A DNA stretch of 64,000 bases from JBGSON01 sp041739085 (GTDB taxonomy: Bacteria > Patescibacteriota > Gracilibacteria > CAIRYL01), in NCBI GenBank assembly GCA_041739085.1, contig JBGSON010000004.1, forward strand, positions 1 to 64,000, written 5' to 3'. This document shows positions 8,606 to 17,382 of the stretch, piece after piece. Made by a program: the position numbers and the translations under genes. A model generated the notes under the pieces. That model made no database searches. It was not told the DNA's origin and saw nothing but the letters and a program-made list of their open reading frames with translations. Every line of letters starts with the position of its first letter. Position 1 is the first letter of the stretch.

Positions 8606-8678
8606 TCTTTTCGGGAGAATAATTTCTTTTCAAAAAAACAATATTCCCATTATACTCAAATTCACCAAGAATCATTGC

Positions 8679-9191
8679 ATGAAGAAAAGAGCGCTCTTCA
8701 TCGGCAGGTTCCAGCCATTTCACCGGGGGCATCTCGATGCGCTGAAGCAGATCCTCGAACATAAGGACAAATTCGACGAGATCATCATTGCGATCGGAAG
8801 CGCTGAGGATGAGTTTCTCCCCGCGAATCCGCTCACTGCGGGGGAGAGGATGGAGATCATAGACCTCGCCATCCGGGAAGCGGGGATGCCGAAGGAGAAA
8901 TTCTGGATCATTCCCGTCCGGAACATCAATGAATACTCCCTCTGGCCGCATCATGTCATCAGGCTTTGTCCTTCTTTCGAGGCCGTATTTTCCGGATCAA
9001 AAATCGTTCAGACCCTTTTCCGGAACACTGACAAAAAGATCATCCCCCTGGAGATGAGGATATCGGTTTCCGCAACCTCTGTCCGTGAGAAAGTGAGGAT
9101 GGAAGAGCCTCTCGAGAAGCACCTCCTTCCCTCGGTGATCCGATATCTCGAGGGGATCCATTTTCGGGAGCGGCTGATGGAGATATCATAA
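8679..9191 (+). CDS. Archaeal-type nicotinamide-nucleotide adenylyltransferase (NadM-like)
   Basis: The protein is a small HIGH-motif nucleotidyltransferase that most likely makes NAD from NMN and ATP. The first motif is FIGRFQPFHRGHLDAL (GRFQPxHxGH), followed by IAIGSAEDEFLPANPLTAGER, the form seen in archaeal NadM, and the C-terminal ISVSATSVREK motif (ISxTxxR-like). I chose the ATG at 8679 (170 residues), because the catalytic motif must lie close to the N-terminus; an in-frame extension to 8583 overlaps prmC. A TATACT box at 8651-8656 sits 23 bases upstream. Related FAD or pantetheine-phosphate enzymes are less likely given the GSAEDEF and ANPLT residues. Confidence 0.85.
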   Translation: MKKRALFIGRFQPFHRGHLDALKQILEHKDKFDEIIIAIGSAEDEFLPANPLTAGERMEIIDLAIREAGMPKEKFWIIPVRNINEYSLWPHHVIRLCPSFEAVFSGSKIVQTLFRNTDKKIIPLEMRISVSATSVREKVRMEEPLEKHLLPSVIRYLEGIHFRERLMEIS

Positions 9192-9212
9192 TCATATATT
9201 CTCCCCTGCTTC

Positions 9213-10553
9213 TCATACGAAGTCTTCCGGGCGGGTCGCATACTGAGTGATGTCACGCTTGTCGACAAGACCCTTCGCAATGAGCTTGTGGAGAGCCTGG
9301 TCCAGTGTGTTCATCCCTTCCTTCATCCCGACTTCGATACTGGAAGGGATCTGGAATTCTTTGCTGTTCCGGACAAGACTTCTGATGCCTGCTGTTCCAT
9401 ACATGACCTCAAAAGCTGCGATGAGCCCGTTTCCGTTTTTTCTCTTGCAGAGGACCTGGGAGATGACGCACTGGATCGATTCGGAGAGCATCGTCCGGAT
9501 CTGATCCTGTTCACTCGCCGGAAAAACATCGATGATACGGGAGATCGTTTTCATGGCGCTCGATGTATGGAGCGTTCCGAACACGAGATGTCCCGTCTCC
9601 GCGGCGGTGAGGGCAAGCGATATCGTCTCGTGATCCCGCATTTCTCCGATCATGATGCAGTCGGGATCCTCGCGGAGAGCGGATTTCAAGGCGCGGGCAA
9701 ATGATTTCGTATGCGTCTTCACCTCCCGGTGGTTGACCAGAGATTTTTTTGATGTATGGAGGATCTCCACGGGATCTTCAATGGTGAGAATATGTCCCTC
9801 CTCCTGTTCGTTCACCATGTCGACGAACGTCGCGAGGGTCGTCGATTTTCCGCATCCGCTCGGTCCGGTGACGAGGACAAGTCCTTTCTTATAATCCTTG
9901 ATTTTCTTCAGACTGTCGGGAAGTCCGAGTTCCTCAAAACTCATGATCTTGTTCGAGATGATGCGGAATACCGCGCATGAACCGTGGAGCGTCTGCATGG
10001 CATTGCACCGGTATCTGTTTCGATGCTCGTCCGTGAAGCTGTAATCGGTGTCAAGGTTTTCAAGATATTCATCCTTTGCGTCCTGTCCCATGGTCGCAAA
10101 GATCATTTTTTGGGCTGACTCCTCACTCAGTTTCCCGGTACCAGGGATTTCGCGCACATCACCAAAAAGCCTCATCTTCGGAGTACTCCCGGAGGCGATG
10201 TGGAGATCAGACCCGAAGTGGCTCCGCGCATAGAGAAGGAGTTCGATAATATCATCCGGAGTTCCGGAGTAGGGAGGAAGAGGCTTTTCCGGTTGAGTCC
10301 GCTCCTCCTTTTCCACGAAGCTCACTCGCTTGTTGAGGGTGGACGGAAGTGATGGAGGAGAAGCCGCTGCTTTCGGTTTTGTCGTCGACGGGGCTGAACC
10401 GATATGGATTTCACCGCCTGGCGGGGATGGGGAATCTTCAAATCGGATGCCTCCCGCCGGCTTTGGACTTGCGGGAATATGGAGGGATGACGATGATTCA
10501 TCGAACCGGATCCCCGGGATTTTTGCCGATGACTGGGATGATTCTTCCGGCAT
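9213..10553 (-). CDS. pilT: PilT-type ATPase with proline-rich N-terminal extension (paralogue 2)
   Basis: The 446-residue protein carries a complete PilT core after about 95 residues of low-complexity sequence rich in proline, serine and lysine. That stretch holds a repeated IRFDES/IRFEDS motif (about residues 15-20 and 35-41). Core motifs are HFGSDLHIASG, Walker A GPSGCGKST, GEMRDHET, the histidine box GTLHTSSA and IRSLVRNSKEFQIP. The core lacks the usual AIRNLIR wording but keeps its frame. It is the last gene of a tandem set on the minus strand, starting 4 bases after the stop of paralogue 3. The long disordered head may bind a partner or a different membrane site; that is inference. Confidence 0.93.
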   Translation of the reverse strand: MPEESSQSSAKIPGIRFDESSSSLHIPASPKPAGGIRFEDSPSPPGGEIHIGSAPSTTKPKAAASPPSLPSTLNKRVSFVEKEERTQPEKPLPPYSGTPDDIIELLLYARSHFGSDLHIASGSTPKMRLFGDVREIPGTGKLSEESAQKMIFATMGQDAKDEYLENLDTDYSFTDEHRNRYRCNAMQTLHGSCAVFRIISNKIMSFEELGLPDSLKKIKDYKKGLVLVTGPSGCGKSTTLATFVDMVNEQEEGHILTIEDPVEILHTSKKSLVNHREVKTHTKSFARALKSALREDPDCIMIGEMRDHETISLALTAAETGHLVFGTLHTSSAMKTISRIIDVFPASEQDQIRTMLSESIQCVISQVLCKRKNGNGLIAAFEVMYGTAGIRSLVRNSKEFQIPSSIEVGMKEGMNTLDQALHKLIAKGLVDKRDITQYATRPEDFV

Positions 10554-10557
10554 GGGA

Positions 10558-11622
<1,065 letters not shown>

Positions 11623-11662
11623 GTGTTTGTATTTGGAGGGAATGAACTCCCGCTTTCCGTTT

Positions 11663-11691
11663 ATTATAAATCAAATAAACAAAAATGGCAA
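11663..11691 (-). promoter_or_regulatory. Sigma-70-type promoter for pilT paralogues 3 and 2
   Basis: On the minus strand a TTGCCA box (11686-11691) and a perfect TATAAT box (11663-11668) are separated by exactly 17 bases, upstream of the ATG at 11622. This lets paralogues 3 and 2 be expressed independently of paralogue 4. Confidence 0.75.
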
Positions 11692-11698
11692 TCAGCCG

Positions 11699-12766
11699 CT
11701 ATTTCTGAATGCCTGCGAATTTTCTGAGTTCATCAATGTTCCTGGCATAGATCCTCGCCGTTTCAAACGTAATGATTTTGTTCCTGATGAGTTTCCCGAG
11801 CGACTGGTCAAGGCTCTGCATGCCCATATCGGCTCCGCTCTGAATGGCGGTCGGGATCTGATGGATGTCGCCTTTCCGGATCTGATTCCGGATCCCGTCC
11901 GTGGCGATAAGGATTTCATGCGCAACGACCCTGCCCCCACCGATCTTTTTCACGAGTTCCTGCGCGATGATGAACTGGATGGAATCAGCGAGCATGGACC
12001 GTATTTGTGACTGCTCTTCCGCCGGAAAGACATCGATGATGCGATCGATCGTCTTTGCGGCGCTTGAGGTATGGAGGGTCCCGAACACCAGCGTTCCCGT
12101 TTCCGCCGCGGTGAGGGCGAGGGATATCGTCTCGAGGTCGCGCATCTCTCCAACGAGGACGATATCGGGATCCTGCCTCGTGACCGCCTTGAGAGCAGAA
12201 GCGAAGGTCTTCGTGTGTTTCCCGACCTGGCGGTGAGTGATGATGCTCTTCTTTGGAACATGGACGAACTCGATCGGGTCTTCGATCGTAATGATGTGTG
12301 AGCGCTTCGTGTTGTTGATGAGGTCGATGATCGCCGCGATCGTCGTAGATTTCCCGCATCCGGTGGATCCGGTGACGAGGACGAGTCCTTTAGTCAGTTG
12401 CGTGATCTTTCGCAGGCTCTCCGGGAGTCCGAGATCAGTGAAGGAGATGATCGTGCTCGGAATGATATGAAAGACAGCATTCGCTCCTTTTGTGGTAAAA
12501 AATGTGTTTGCCCGAAACCTTGCGGTCATCGGTATGTCGATCGCGTAATTCAGATCTTTCTCCCTCTTCAATTCCTCTTTTTGCTCTTCCGTCATCGACT
12601 GTTCGATGAGATCGACTGAAATGTCGAGAGTGAGGACAGGATACTTTTCCTGATAGACCATGTCACCATCGATCCGGTAAGAAGGTTTTTCCCCGGTGCT
12701 GATATGAATATCAGACGCTCCGAGTCCGTGAGCTTCCCGAAGCATTTCGAAAATATCGAGGTCCAT
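11699..12766 (-). CDS. pilT: PilT-type ATPase (paralogue 4)
   Basis: The 355-residue product has the full PilT set: GASDIHISTGEKPSYR, Walker A GSTGCGKST (Ser-Thr in place of the Pro-Thr of paralogue 3), TIEDPIEF, GEMRDLET, TLHTSSAAKT, GIRNQIRKGDIHQIP and DMGMQS. I start it at the ATG at 12766, because the product then begins MDLDIF exactly like paralogue 3. A TTG start seven codons earlier would place the start codon inside the promoter -10 box. It leads the tandem pilT set and is divergent from the lytic transglycosylase gene, with about 100 bases between the two starts. Confidence 0.95.
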   Translation of the reverse strand: MDLDIFEMLREAHGLGASDIHISTGEKPSYRIDGDMVYQEKYPVLTLDISVDLIEQSMTEEQKEELKREKDLNYAIDIPMTARFRANTFFTTKGANAVFHIIPSTIISFTDLGLPESLRKITQLTKGLVLVTGSTGCGKSTTIAAIIDLINNTKRSHIITIEDPIEFVHVPKKSIITHRQVGKHTKTFASALKAVTRQDPDIVLVGEMRDLETISLALTAAETGTLVFGTLHTSSAAKTIDRIIDVFPAEEQSQIRSMLADSIQFIIAQELVKKIGGGRVVAHEILIATDGIRNQIRKGDIHQIPTAIQSGADMGMQSLDQSLGKLIRNKIITFETARIYARNIDELRKFAGIQK

Positions 12767-12786
12767 GGGATTTTTTGTTTCACTCA

Positions 12787-12816
12787 ATTATACCATCAAT
12801 TCCTGTTTCCTCACAA
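12787..12816 (-). promoter_or_regulatory. Promoter for pilT paralogue 4
   Basis: The minus strand shows a TTGTGA box at 12811-12816 and a perfect TATAAT box at 12787-12792, spaced by 18 bases and lying 20 bases before the ATG at 12766. Confidence 0.7.
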
Positions 12817-12829
12817 TCGGGGATTCACC

Positions 12830-12835
12830 TATAAT
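12830..12835 (+). promoter_or_regulatory. -10 box for the lytic transglycosylase gene
   Basis: A perfect TATAAT lies 30 bases before the ATG at 12866. The -35 region is weak (TTCCTC at the expected distance). Together with the opposing pilT promoter it forms a compact divergent promoter region. Confidence 0.55.
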
Positions 12836-12865
12836 AGGGGCGACAGATCCATTTTTCATTATTCC

Positions 12866-14098
12866 ATGAAAACCCCAGAGCTCGCCCGCGAGAAACCCAA
12901 TGAAACGAGAGAAAGCCTTCTCGGATTCTTCGATGTCCGGCGCTTTGTCCTTCGGGACCGTGTCATCAGTGCACAGGAGAAAGGAAAAGCTCAAGGAAAA
13001 GAAAACACGGATTTGAGAAGACTCATCAGTGACACCGAAAAGAGACAATCAACTCTTCATAGGGAAACAAGAGACATGAGAGTTGCAGAACTCACCCATC
13101 TCGACAGGAATGACCTTCTCCTCTCTTCAACAAAAATCAGGGAACAGGAAGGCATGCTCTGGTTTCAGGTAACATTTCCAAGCGAGACAGCGGAAAGAGG
13201 GATCGGCCTCGGACACATCCTCCCGACGAATTATCAGTATGTCATGGTCTGGAAAAAAGGAGAGAAGGCGCCGATTTCTGGGAAAAGAAAAAACTTCAGA
13301 GACCAGCGAAGCGGGAATCGGCCCGGCTATGCGGACGAGTCCGGGAAGTATATCCCGATCATGACCGGCGATCTTTTTCAGGCATTTGAAAATGATTTTG
13401 AGTTCCGCCATGCCCGGCTGGTGCTCATGGGTACACCAAGAACTCAAGAAAAAGTACCATCACGAGACGCTCGAACGGAGAAGAAGGAAAAAAGAGGAGG
13501 AATCCTCGATACGCTCTACAACCTCAATGGAAATGCGCTTGCAAAAGCAGTTCAAAATCTTTCGCCCGAGGACGTTTGGAAAATCCGGCATCAGTACGGC
13601 CCGAAAGGTCTTCGGAACTTCTTCATAAAGAGAGGTATTTATGACACTTGCTTTGACCAAAAAGCTATTTATGGCATGGCAGAAAAAATAGTGAAGATCC
13701 ATCCCGTCACCGGGAATCAAAAATCGGATGCGGAAACGCTCACCCGCATAGCATGGCATGAATCGCAGGGGGGGCGTATTTTTGCGGTCTCTCCGACGGG
13801 AGCGCTCGGGATCGCGCAGATGGTGAAAGGGAATTATAACGGTCGCTGGAGTTTCAATCCATTCGTTCCTGAGACCGCGCTCAATCACATGGCGCTCCAT
13901 CTTCAGCTCGATTATGCGTCATTCAAAAATCTTGAGAAGGCCATCTCAGCGTACAATAATGGAGAAGGAGCAGTCCGCCGCGCCGTTCAGGTGGCGAAGA
14001 AAGCAGGGAGGAATCAAGAATGGGAGCGATATCTTCCCAGGAGAGAAGGACGTGAATACCGCAGGCGGATACAGAGAGTCGATCTGGAAATCGCCTGA
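12866..14098 (+). CDS. Lytic transglycosylase-like protein with C-terminal SLT domain
   Basis: The last 120 residues of this 410-residue protein form a soluble-lytic-transglycosylase fold that would cleave peptidoglycan glycan strands. The catalytic glutamate sits in RIAWHESQGG, followed by SPTGALGIAQM (family form SPAGARGLMQ) and AISAYNNGEGAV (family AYNAGPG.V). No signal peptide is visible: the N-terminus is charged. The first 270 residues are a lysine/arginine-rich region I do not recognise, with a segment LWFQVTFPSETAERGIGLGHI that looks folded. I use the ATG at 12866; the frame extends upstream into the opposite pilT gene. Export, if any, would need a non-classical route, or the enzyme may act in pilus or surface-machine assembly. 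Confidence 0.8.
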   Translation: MKTPELAREKPNETRESLLGFFDVRRFVLRDRVISAQEKGKAQGKENTDLRRLISDTEKRQSTLHRETRDMRVAELTHLDRNDLLLSSTKIREQEGMLWFQVTFPSETAERGIGLGHILPTNYQYVMVWKKGEKAPISGKRKNFRDQRSGNRPGYADESGKYIPIMTGDLFQAFENDFEFRHARLVLMGTPRTQEKVPSRDARTEKKEKRGGILDTLYNLNGNALAKAVQNLSPEDVWKIRHQYGPKGLRNFFIKRGIYDTCFDQKAIYGMAEKIVKIHPVTGNQKSDAETLTRIAWHESQGGRIFAVSPTGALGIAQMVKGNYNGRWSFNPFVPETALNHMALHLQLDYASFKNLEKAISAYNNGEGAVRRAVQVAKKAGRNQEWERYLPRREGREYRRRIQRVDLEIA

Positions 14099-14109
14099 TA
14101 TAAAAATTC

Positions 14110-14415
14110 TCATGAAGCGTTCGGCTTTCTGCCCTCCTCGACCGCGGAGAGGAGAGAATTCCGGAGTCTTGTCCTTTCATCATCAGAAAAAGGAGAACGG
14201 AGGAGTTTCCCAATGAGGCCCTTTCTTCCCGGAGAAAAAAGCAGCTCAATACTCTCCTTTGTCTTTTCCACATACATCCCCCGTCCGGGCGCGTTTCCCA
14301 CAGGGTCATATTCCAGAGAACCGGACGGTGATTTTACGATGCGGAAAAGTCTGGATTTCGGGTTTTTTTTCCTGGTCTGAGCACAGGTCCGGAGAAGGAT
14401 GGTTTTTTTCTTCAT
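14110..14415 (-). CDS. ylxR: YlxR-family RNA-binding protein (RnpM-like)
   Basis: This 101-residue basic protein carries the YlxR signature: TCAQTRKKNPKSRLFRIV, a short beta-hairpin, then a GNAPGRGMYV motif (family form G.k.pGRGaYvC). YlxR proteins bind RNA; in Bacillus the protein associates with RNase P. I chose the ATG at 14415 because earlier in-frame starts add a hydrophobic stretch translated from an intergenic repeat and a terminator. ylxR normally sits between nusA and infB; here it stands downstream of rpsA on the same strand, separated by a terminator-like hairpin. Confidence 0.85.
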   Translation of the reverse strand: MKKKTILLRTCAQTRKKNPKSRLFRIVKSPSGSLEYDPVGNAPGRGMYVEKTKESIELLFSPGRKGLIGKLLRSPFSDDERTRLRNSLLSAVEEGRKPNAS

Positions 14416-14490
14416 GGAGTCAGGAGGGAGCATGGCCAGTGTCCCATGAAGGGGAAAAAGAGAAAAGAAAAAACACAAAACACAAAAGAG

Positions 14491-14522
14491 AACCCCCTCC
14501 ATGGATTTCCATGAAGGAGGTT
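14491..14522 (-). terminator. Terminator-like hairpin after rpsA
   Basis: The reverse strand forms a stem from CCTCC..CATGGA paired with TCCATG..GAGG around an AA loop, followed by a T-rich run made of the local CACAAAA repeat (14460-14490). It lies 22 bases after the rpsA stop and before ylxR. Confidence 0.65.
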
Positions 14523-14543
14523 CGAGAACTGCGCATAAAAAAT

Positions 14544-15869
14544 TTATTTCTTTTTTGAGGGTTTCTTTTCCGCTGTTTTCTTCGCCTTCGCTGGTTCTTT
14601 CTCTTCTTTCTTCTTCTCTGTTTTCTTCGGAGCGGCTTTCTCTTCTTTCTTTTCCGCAGTTTTCTTGGGCTTCGCCGGTTCTTTCTCTTCTTTCTTTTTC
14701 TCCGTCTTCTTTTCCACTTTTTCCTTCACCGTCTTTGCTTCTTCGTGATCAGGTTCGGCCGCGACTTCCTTCTTCTCCTTTTTCTCCGGAGTCGCCATCC
14801 CCTTGAAACTCAACCGGAGAGAATGGTCGTCTGTGAGGACTTCAATGATCTTCACCTCGACCTCCTGGCCTTCCTTGAAGCTTTTTTCCGGGTCCGCTTT
14901 CTCATCGATGAATTCGGAAGTGTGGACGAGCCCGTTCACTTCTTCTTCAAGAGTGACGAATACACCGAAGTTCGTGACTTTGTTGATCATTCCTTTATGC
15001 ACCGATCCGGCAGGATACGATTTGATCTTATCGAGCCACGGATCCGGCTGAAGCCGTTTGATGGAGAGAGAGATCTTCTCTCCTTCGATCCCGATGACCT
15101 GAGCCTCGACATCATCTCCGAACTTAAAGAGCTCGGTCGGGTTTTTCACATGGGACCAGGTGAGTTCTGAAATATGAACAAGTCCTTCGAGATTTCCGAA
15201 TGTGACGAATGCCCCGAATTTCACCAGTCCGTTCACTTTTCCATGCATAATATCTCCGACCTTGAGGAATTCGAGCTCTTTCTGCCGGATGTCGGATCTT
15301 GCGGCCCTTTCAGAGACAACGAGCTTCCGGATTTCGGGGTCAAGGAGTATGACTTTTGTTGTGAACTTCATCCCGACCAGTTTTTCGAGCTTCGTAAGGA
15401 TCTCCTGGGCATTCGCCCCGTCGACGCGCGGGTAGTGCTCCGGAGCAAGCTGGGAGACGGGGAGAAATGCGGTCACACCGCTGATCTCTACCATGAGACC
15501 TCCCTTGTTTGCTTCTCTGGCGACCACCTCAAGCGTTCCTTCCTCTTTCTTGATCTTCTCAAAATACTCCCAGGCCTTGAGCTGGGACGCTTTCCGGAGA
15601 GAACAGACGACCATGCCATCACTGCCTTCATCTTCGAGGATGAAAACGGTGATCTCGTCGCCGATCTTCGTGCCCTTCGCCGTATTGAAGGTGTCGATGA
15701 GTTCGCGTCCGGAGACAATGCCGGTCGCAACGCCACCGATATCAACAAGGATCCGGCCGCGGTCTTTTCCGATGATGCGTCCGGGAACGATGGAACCGGG
15801 TTCGATGTGAACAAATGCGGGGGACTCCTTCAAGACGTCCTCCAGCGATTGGGGAATAGTATCATTCAT
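14544..15869 (-). CDS. rpsA: Ribosomal protein S1, four S1 domains with a Lys/Glu-rich tail
   Basis: S1 binds mRNA leaders and brings them to the 30S subunit. The 441-residue protein has four OB-fold S1 repeats, recognisable by VPGRIIGKDRGRILVDIGG, GGLMVEISGVTAFLPVSQL, HGKVNGLVKFGAFVTFGNLEGLVH and HKGMINKVTNFGVFVTLEEEVNGLVH. It ends in a 75-residue tail of repeated EKKKEEKEPAK and KKTAEKK units. E. coli S1 has six domains. I chose the ATG at 15869; an in-frame extension to 16067 is hydrophobic and unlike the family. Since most genes here lack a Shine-Dalgarno motif and have pyrimidine-rich leaders, S1 may carry much of the start-site selection (inference). Confidence 0.94.
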   Translation of the reverse strand: MNDTIPQSLEDVLKESPAFVHIEPGSIVPGRIIGKDRGRILVDIGGVATGIVSGRELIDTFNTAKGTKIGDEITVFILEDEGSDGMVVCSLRKASQLKAWEYFEKIKKEEGTLEVVAREANKGGLMVEISGVTAFLPVSQLAPEHYPRVDGANAQEILTKLEKLVGMKFTTKVILLDPEIRKLVVSERAARSDIRQKELEFLKVGDIMHGKVNGLVKFGAFVTFGNLEGLVHISELTWSHVKNPTELFKFGDDVEAQVIGIEGEKISLSIKRLQPDPWLDKIKSYPAGSVHKGMINKVTNFGVFVTLEEEVNGLVHTSEFIDEKADPEKSFKEGQEVEVKIIEVLTDDHSLRLSFKGMATPEKKEKKEVAAEPDHEEAKTVKEKVEKKTEKKKEEKEPAKPKKTAEKKEEKAAPKKTEKKKEEKEPAKAKKTAEKKPSKKK

Positions 15870-16090
15870 AATGATGATGTGTGCTGCGATCAAGAGATTC
15901 AAAAGGCTCGATTCCCTTTTTTCCACCCAACGCAGCAAGGCAGAACGGAAATGAGCGAAGGAATTGTAGAAAAAATCAGAGAGGAAGGCAAGGGGAAAGA
16001 ATATTGAGAAGTGACAAAGTTTGCGGCCGATGATTGTCCCCCTCCTTGAAGCTTTCTGCTTTCCCATTTTTCCAATCTGAAGGAATTTCT

Positions 16091-16120
16091 TGCCTCTCCA
16101 TTCAAAAAAAGATTAAAATA
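16091..16120 (+). promoter_or_regulatory. Promoter for the SLH-CuA gene
   Basis: A TTGCCT box at 16091-16096 and a TAAAAT box at 16115-16120 are 18 bases apart, 23 bases before the ATG at 16144. The rest of the 274-base divergent gap to rpsA shows no other clear feature. Confidence 0.5.
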
Positions 16121-16143
16121 GTCCTGTATTTTTTCCGCCTCAT

Positions 16144-17199
16144 ATGAATTCAAAAACACGGATCCTTTCTCCTCTCTTCGGAATCGTGACCTTCCTGTTC
16201 TCCCTTGTCTTCGTCTCCGCTGAATTTTCCGATATCCCCATTGCCCATGAAAACTGGGATGCGATCGATTATGTCGAATCAGAGGGGATTGTGAACGGGT
16301 ATCCGGATGGAACATTCAGACCCGATGCTCCGATCAACCGTGCGGAGTTCACAAAGATCATCATCGGGGCGGTTTATGAGGGGAGCGTCATTGATGCATG
16401 TACGACTGCGTCTTTTCCTGATGTCCCGGAGAGTGAATGGTTTGCCCCGTATGTCTGCGTCGCGGAAGCGAACGGGATCGTCGGAGGCTATCCCGACGGA
16501 ACATTCCGTCCCACCGCGAGCATCAACTTCGTGGAAGCGGCAAAGATCATTGTCGCCGCCTTTGGCTATGATTCAGCAGTCACTCAAGATCCCGACGTCT
16601 GGTACAAAGGGTATGTCGATCTCATGGCGAACATGCGTGCGATCCCCATCACTCTTGACGGTTTTGAGTCGGAAGTCACCCGCGGGGAGATGGCGGAAAT
16701 GATCTACCGGATCCGCGCTGAACTTTTCGACAATGATTCCCACACATACGAGAGCCTCGCCGGCCTCAGCAATCCGATCATCAGCCGCCCGAAAGGGAAA
16801 CTTGGTGAGTTTTGTGGCGGGATTGCTGCATTTCAGTGCGAGGAAGGGCTCCTCTGCAATCTCGACGGAGATTATCCCGATGCGGGAGGGGAATGCATTC
16901 AGGACCCGGAAAATCTCGAACTGGAGATCGACATCGATGCTTTTCAATATGGGTTCGATCCGGAAGAGATCGTCGTGGTGAAAGGGACGCGCCTCATCTT
17001 TCATGTTCGGAGTCTTGACGTGGAGCATGGATTTTCCATTCCTGAGTATTCCATTGATGAGATCATTCCGGCAGGGGAAACCGTCACCATTGAATTCGTT
17101 GCAGACAAAACCGGGAGATTCACCTATTCCTGTTCCGTGTTCTGCGGGTCGGGACACGGAGACATGGAAGGGGCATTGGTGGTTGAAGAAACCGAATAG
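16144..17199 (+). CDS. S-layer-homology protein with C-terminal CuA-type cupredoxin domain
   Basis: The 351-residue protein has a signal peptide (hydrophobic 12-24, cleavage near SAEF). Two clear SLH repeats follow (residues 28-80 and 90-140, each with GYPDGTFRP), plus a degenerate third (150-195). A small cysteine-rich module comes next (GEFCGGIAAFQCEEGLLC, 221-251). The C-terminal 95 residues form a cupredoxin. It holds His295 (DVEHGF) and the cluster Cys330, Cys334, His338, Met341 in YSCSVFCGSGHGDM. That is the spacing C-x3-C-x3-H-x2-M of the binuclear CuA centre of cytochrome oxidase subunit II and nitrous oxide reductase. The SLH domains would tether it to the cell wall. No oxidase or other copper enzyme lies nearby. 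The ligand set is read directly; copper binding and electron transfer are inference. Confidence 0.88.
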   Translation: MNSKTRILSPLFGIVTFLFSLVFVSAEFSDIPIAHENWDAIDYVESEGIVNGYPDGTFRPDAPINRAEFTKIIIGAVYEGSVIDACTTASFPDVPESEWFAPYVCVAEANGIVGGYPDGTFRPTASINFVEAAKIIVAAFGYDSAVTQDPDVWYKGYVDLMANMRAIPITLDGFESEVTRGEMAEMIYRIRAELFDNDSHTYESLAGLSNPIISRPKGKLGEFCGGIAAFQCEEGLLCNLDGDYPDAGGECIQDPENLELEIDIDAFQYGFDPEEIVVVKGTRLIFHVRSLDVEHGFSIPEYSIDEIIPAGETVTIEFVADKTGRFTYSCSVFCGSGHGDMEGALVVEETE

Positions 17200-17382
17200 A
17201 CAGAGAAGAAGTGCTATGAAAGAAAGGTTGAGAAAGAAGGGACAAAATTAATTCCAGGAATTCTCTGGTCAACAAATGGAACTCCTCATCAACAATATAA
17301 TTTATACGGATCCAGTGATATTTTCACATGTTATGAAAAGAATCTGGTGCTTCCGGCCATTAGTCTCACTATACTCGAAGGC

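Noticed and set aside
15870..16067. 66-residue N-terminal extension of S1
   Set aside because: It is hydrophobic and unlike S1; the ATG at 15869 begins a normal S1 N-terminus.
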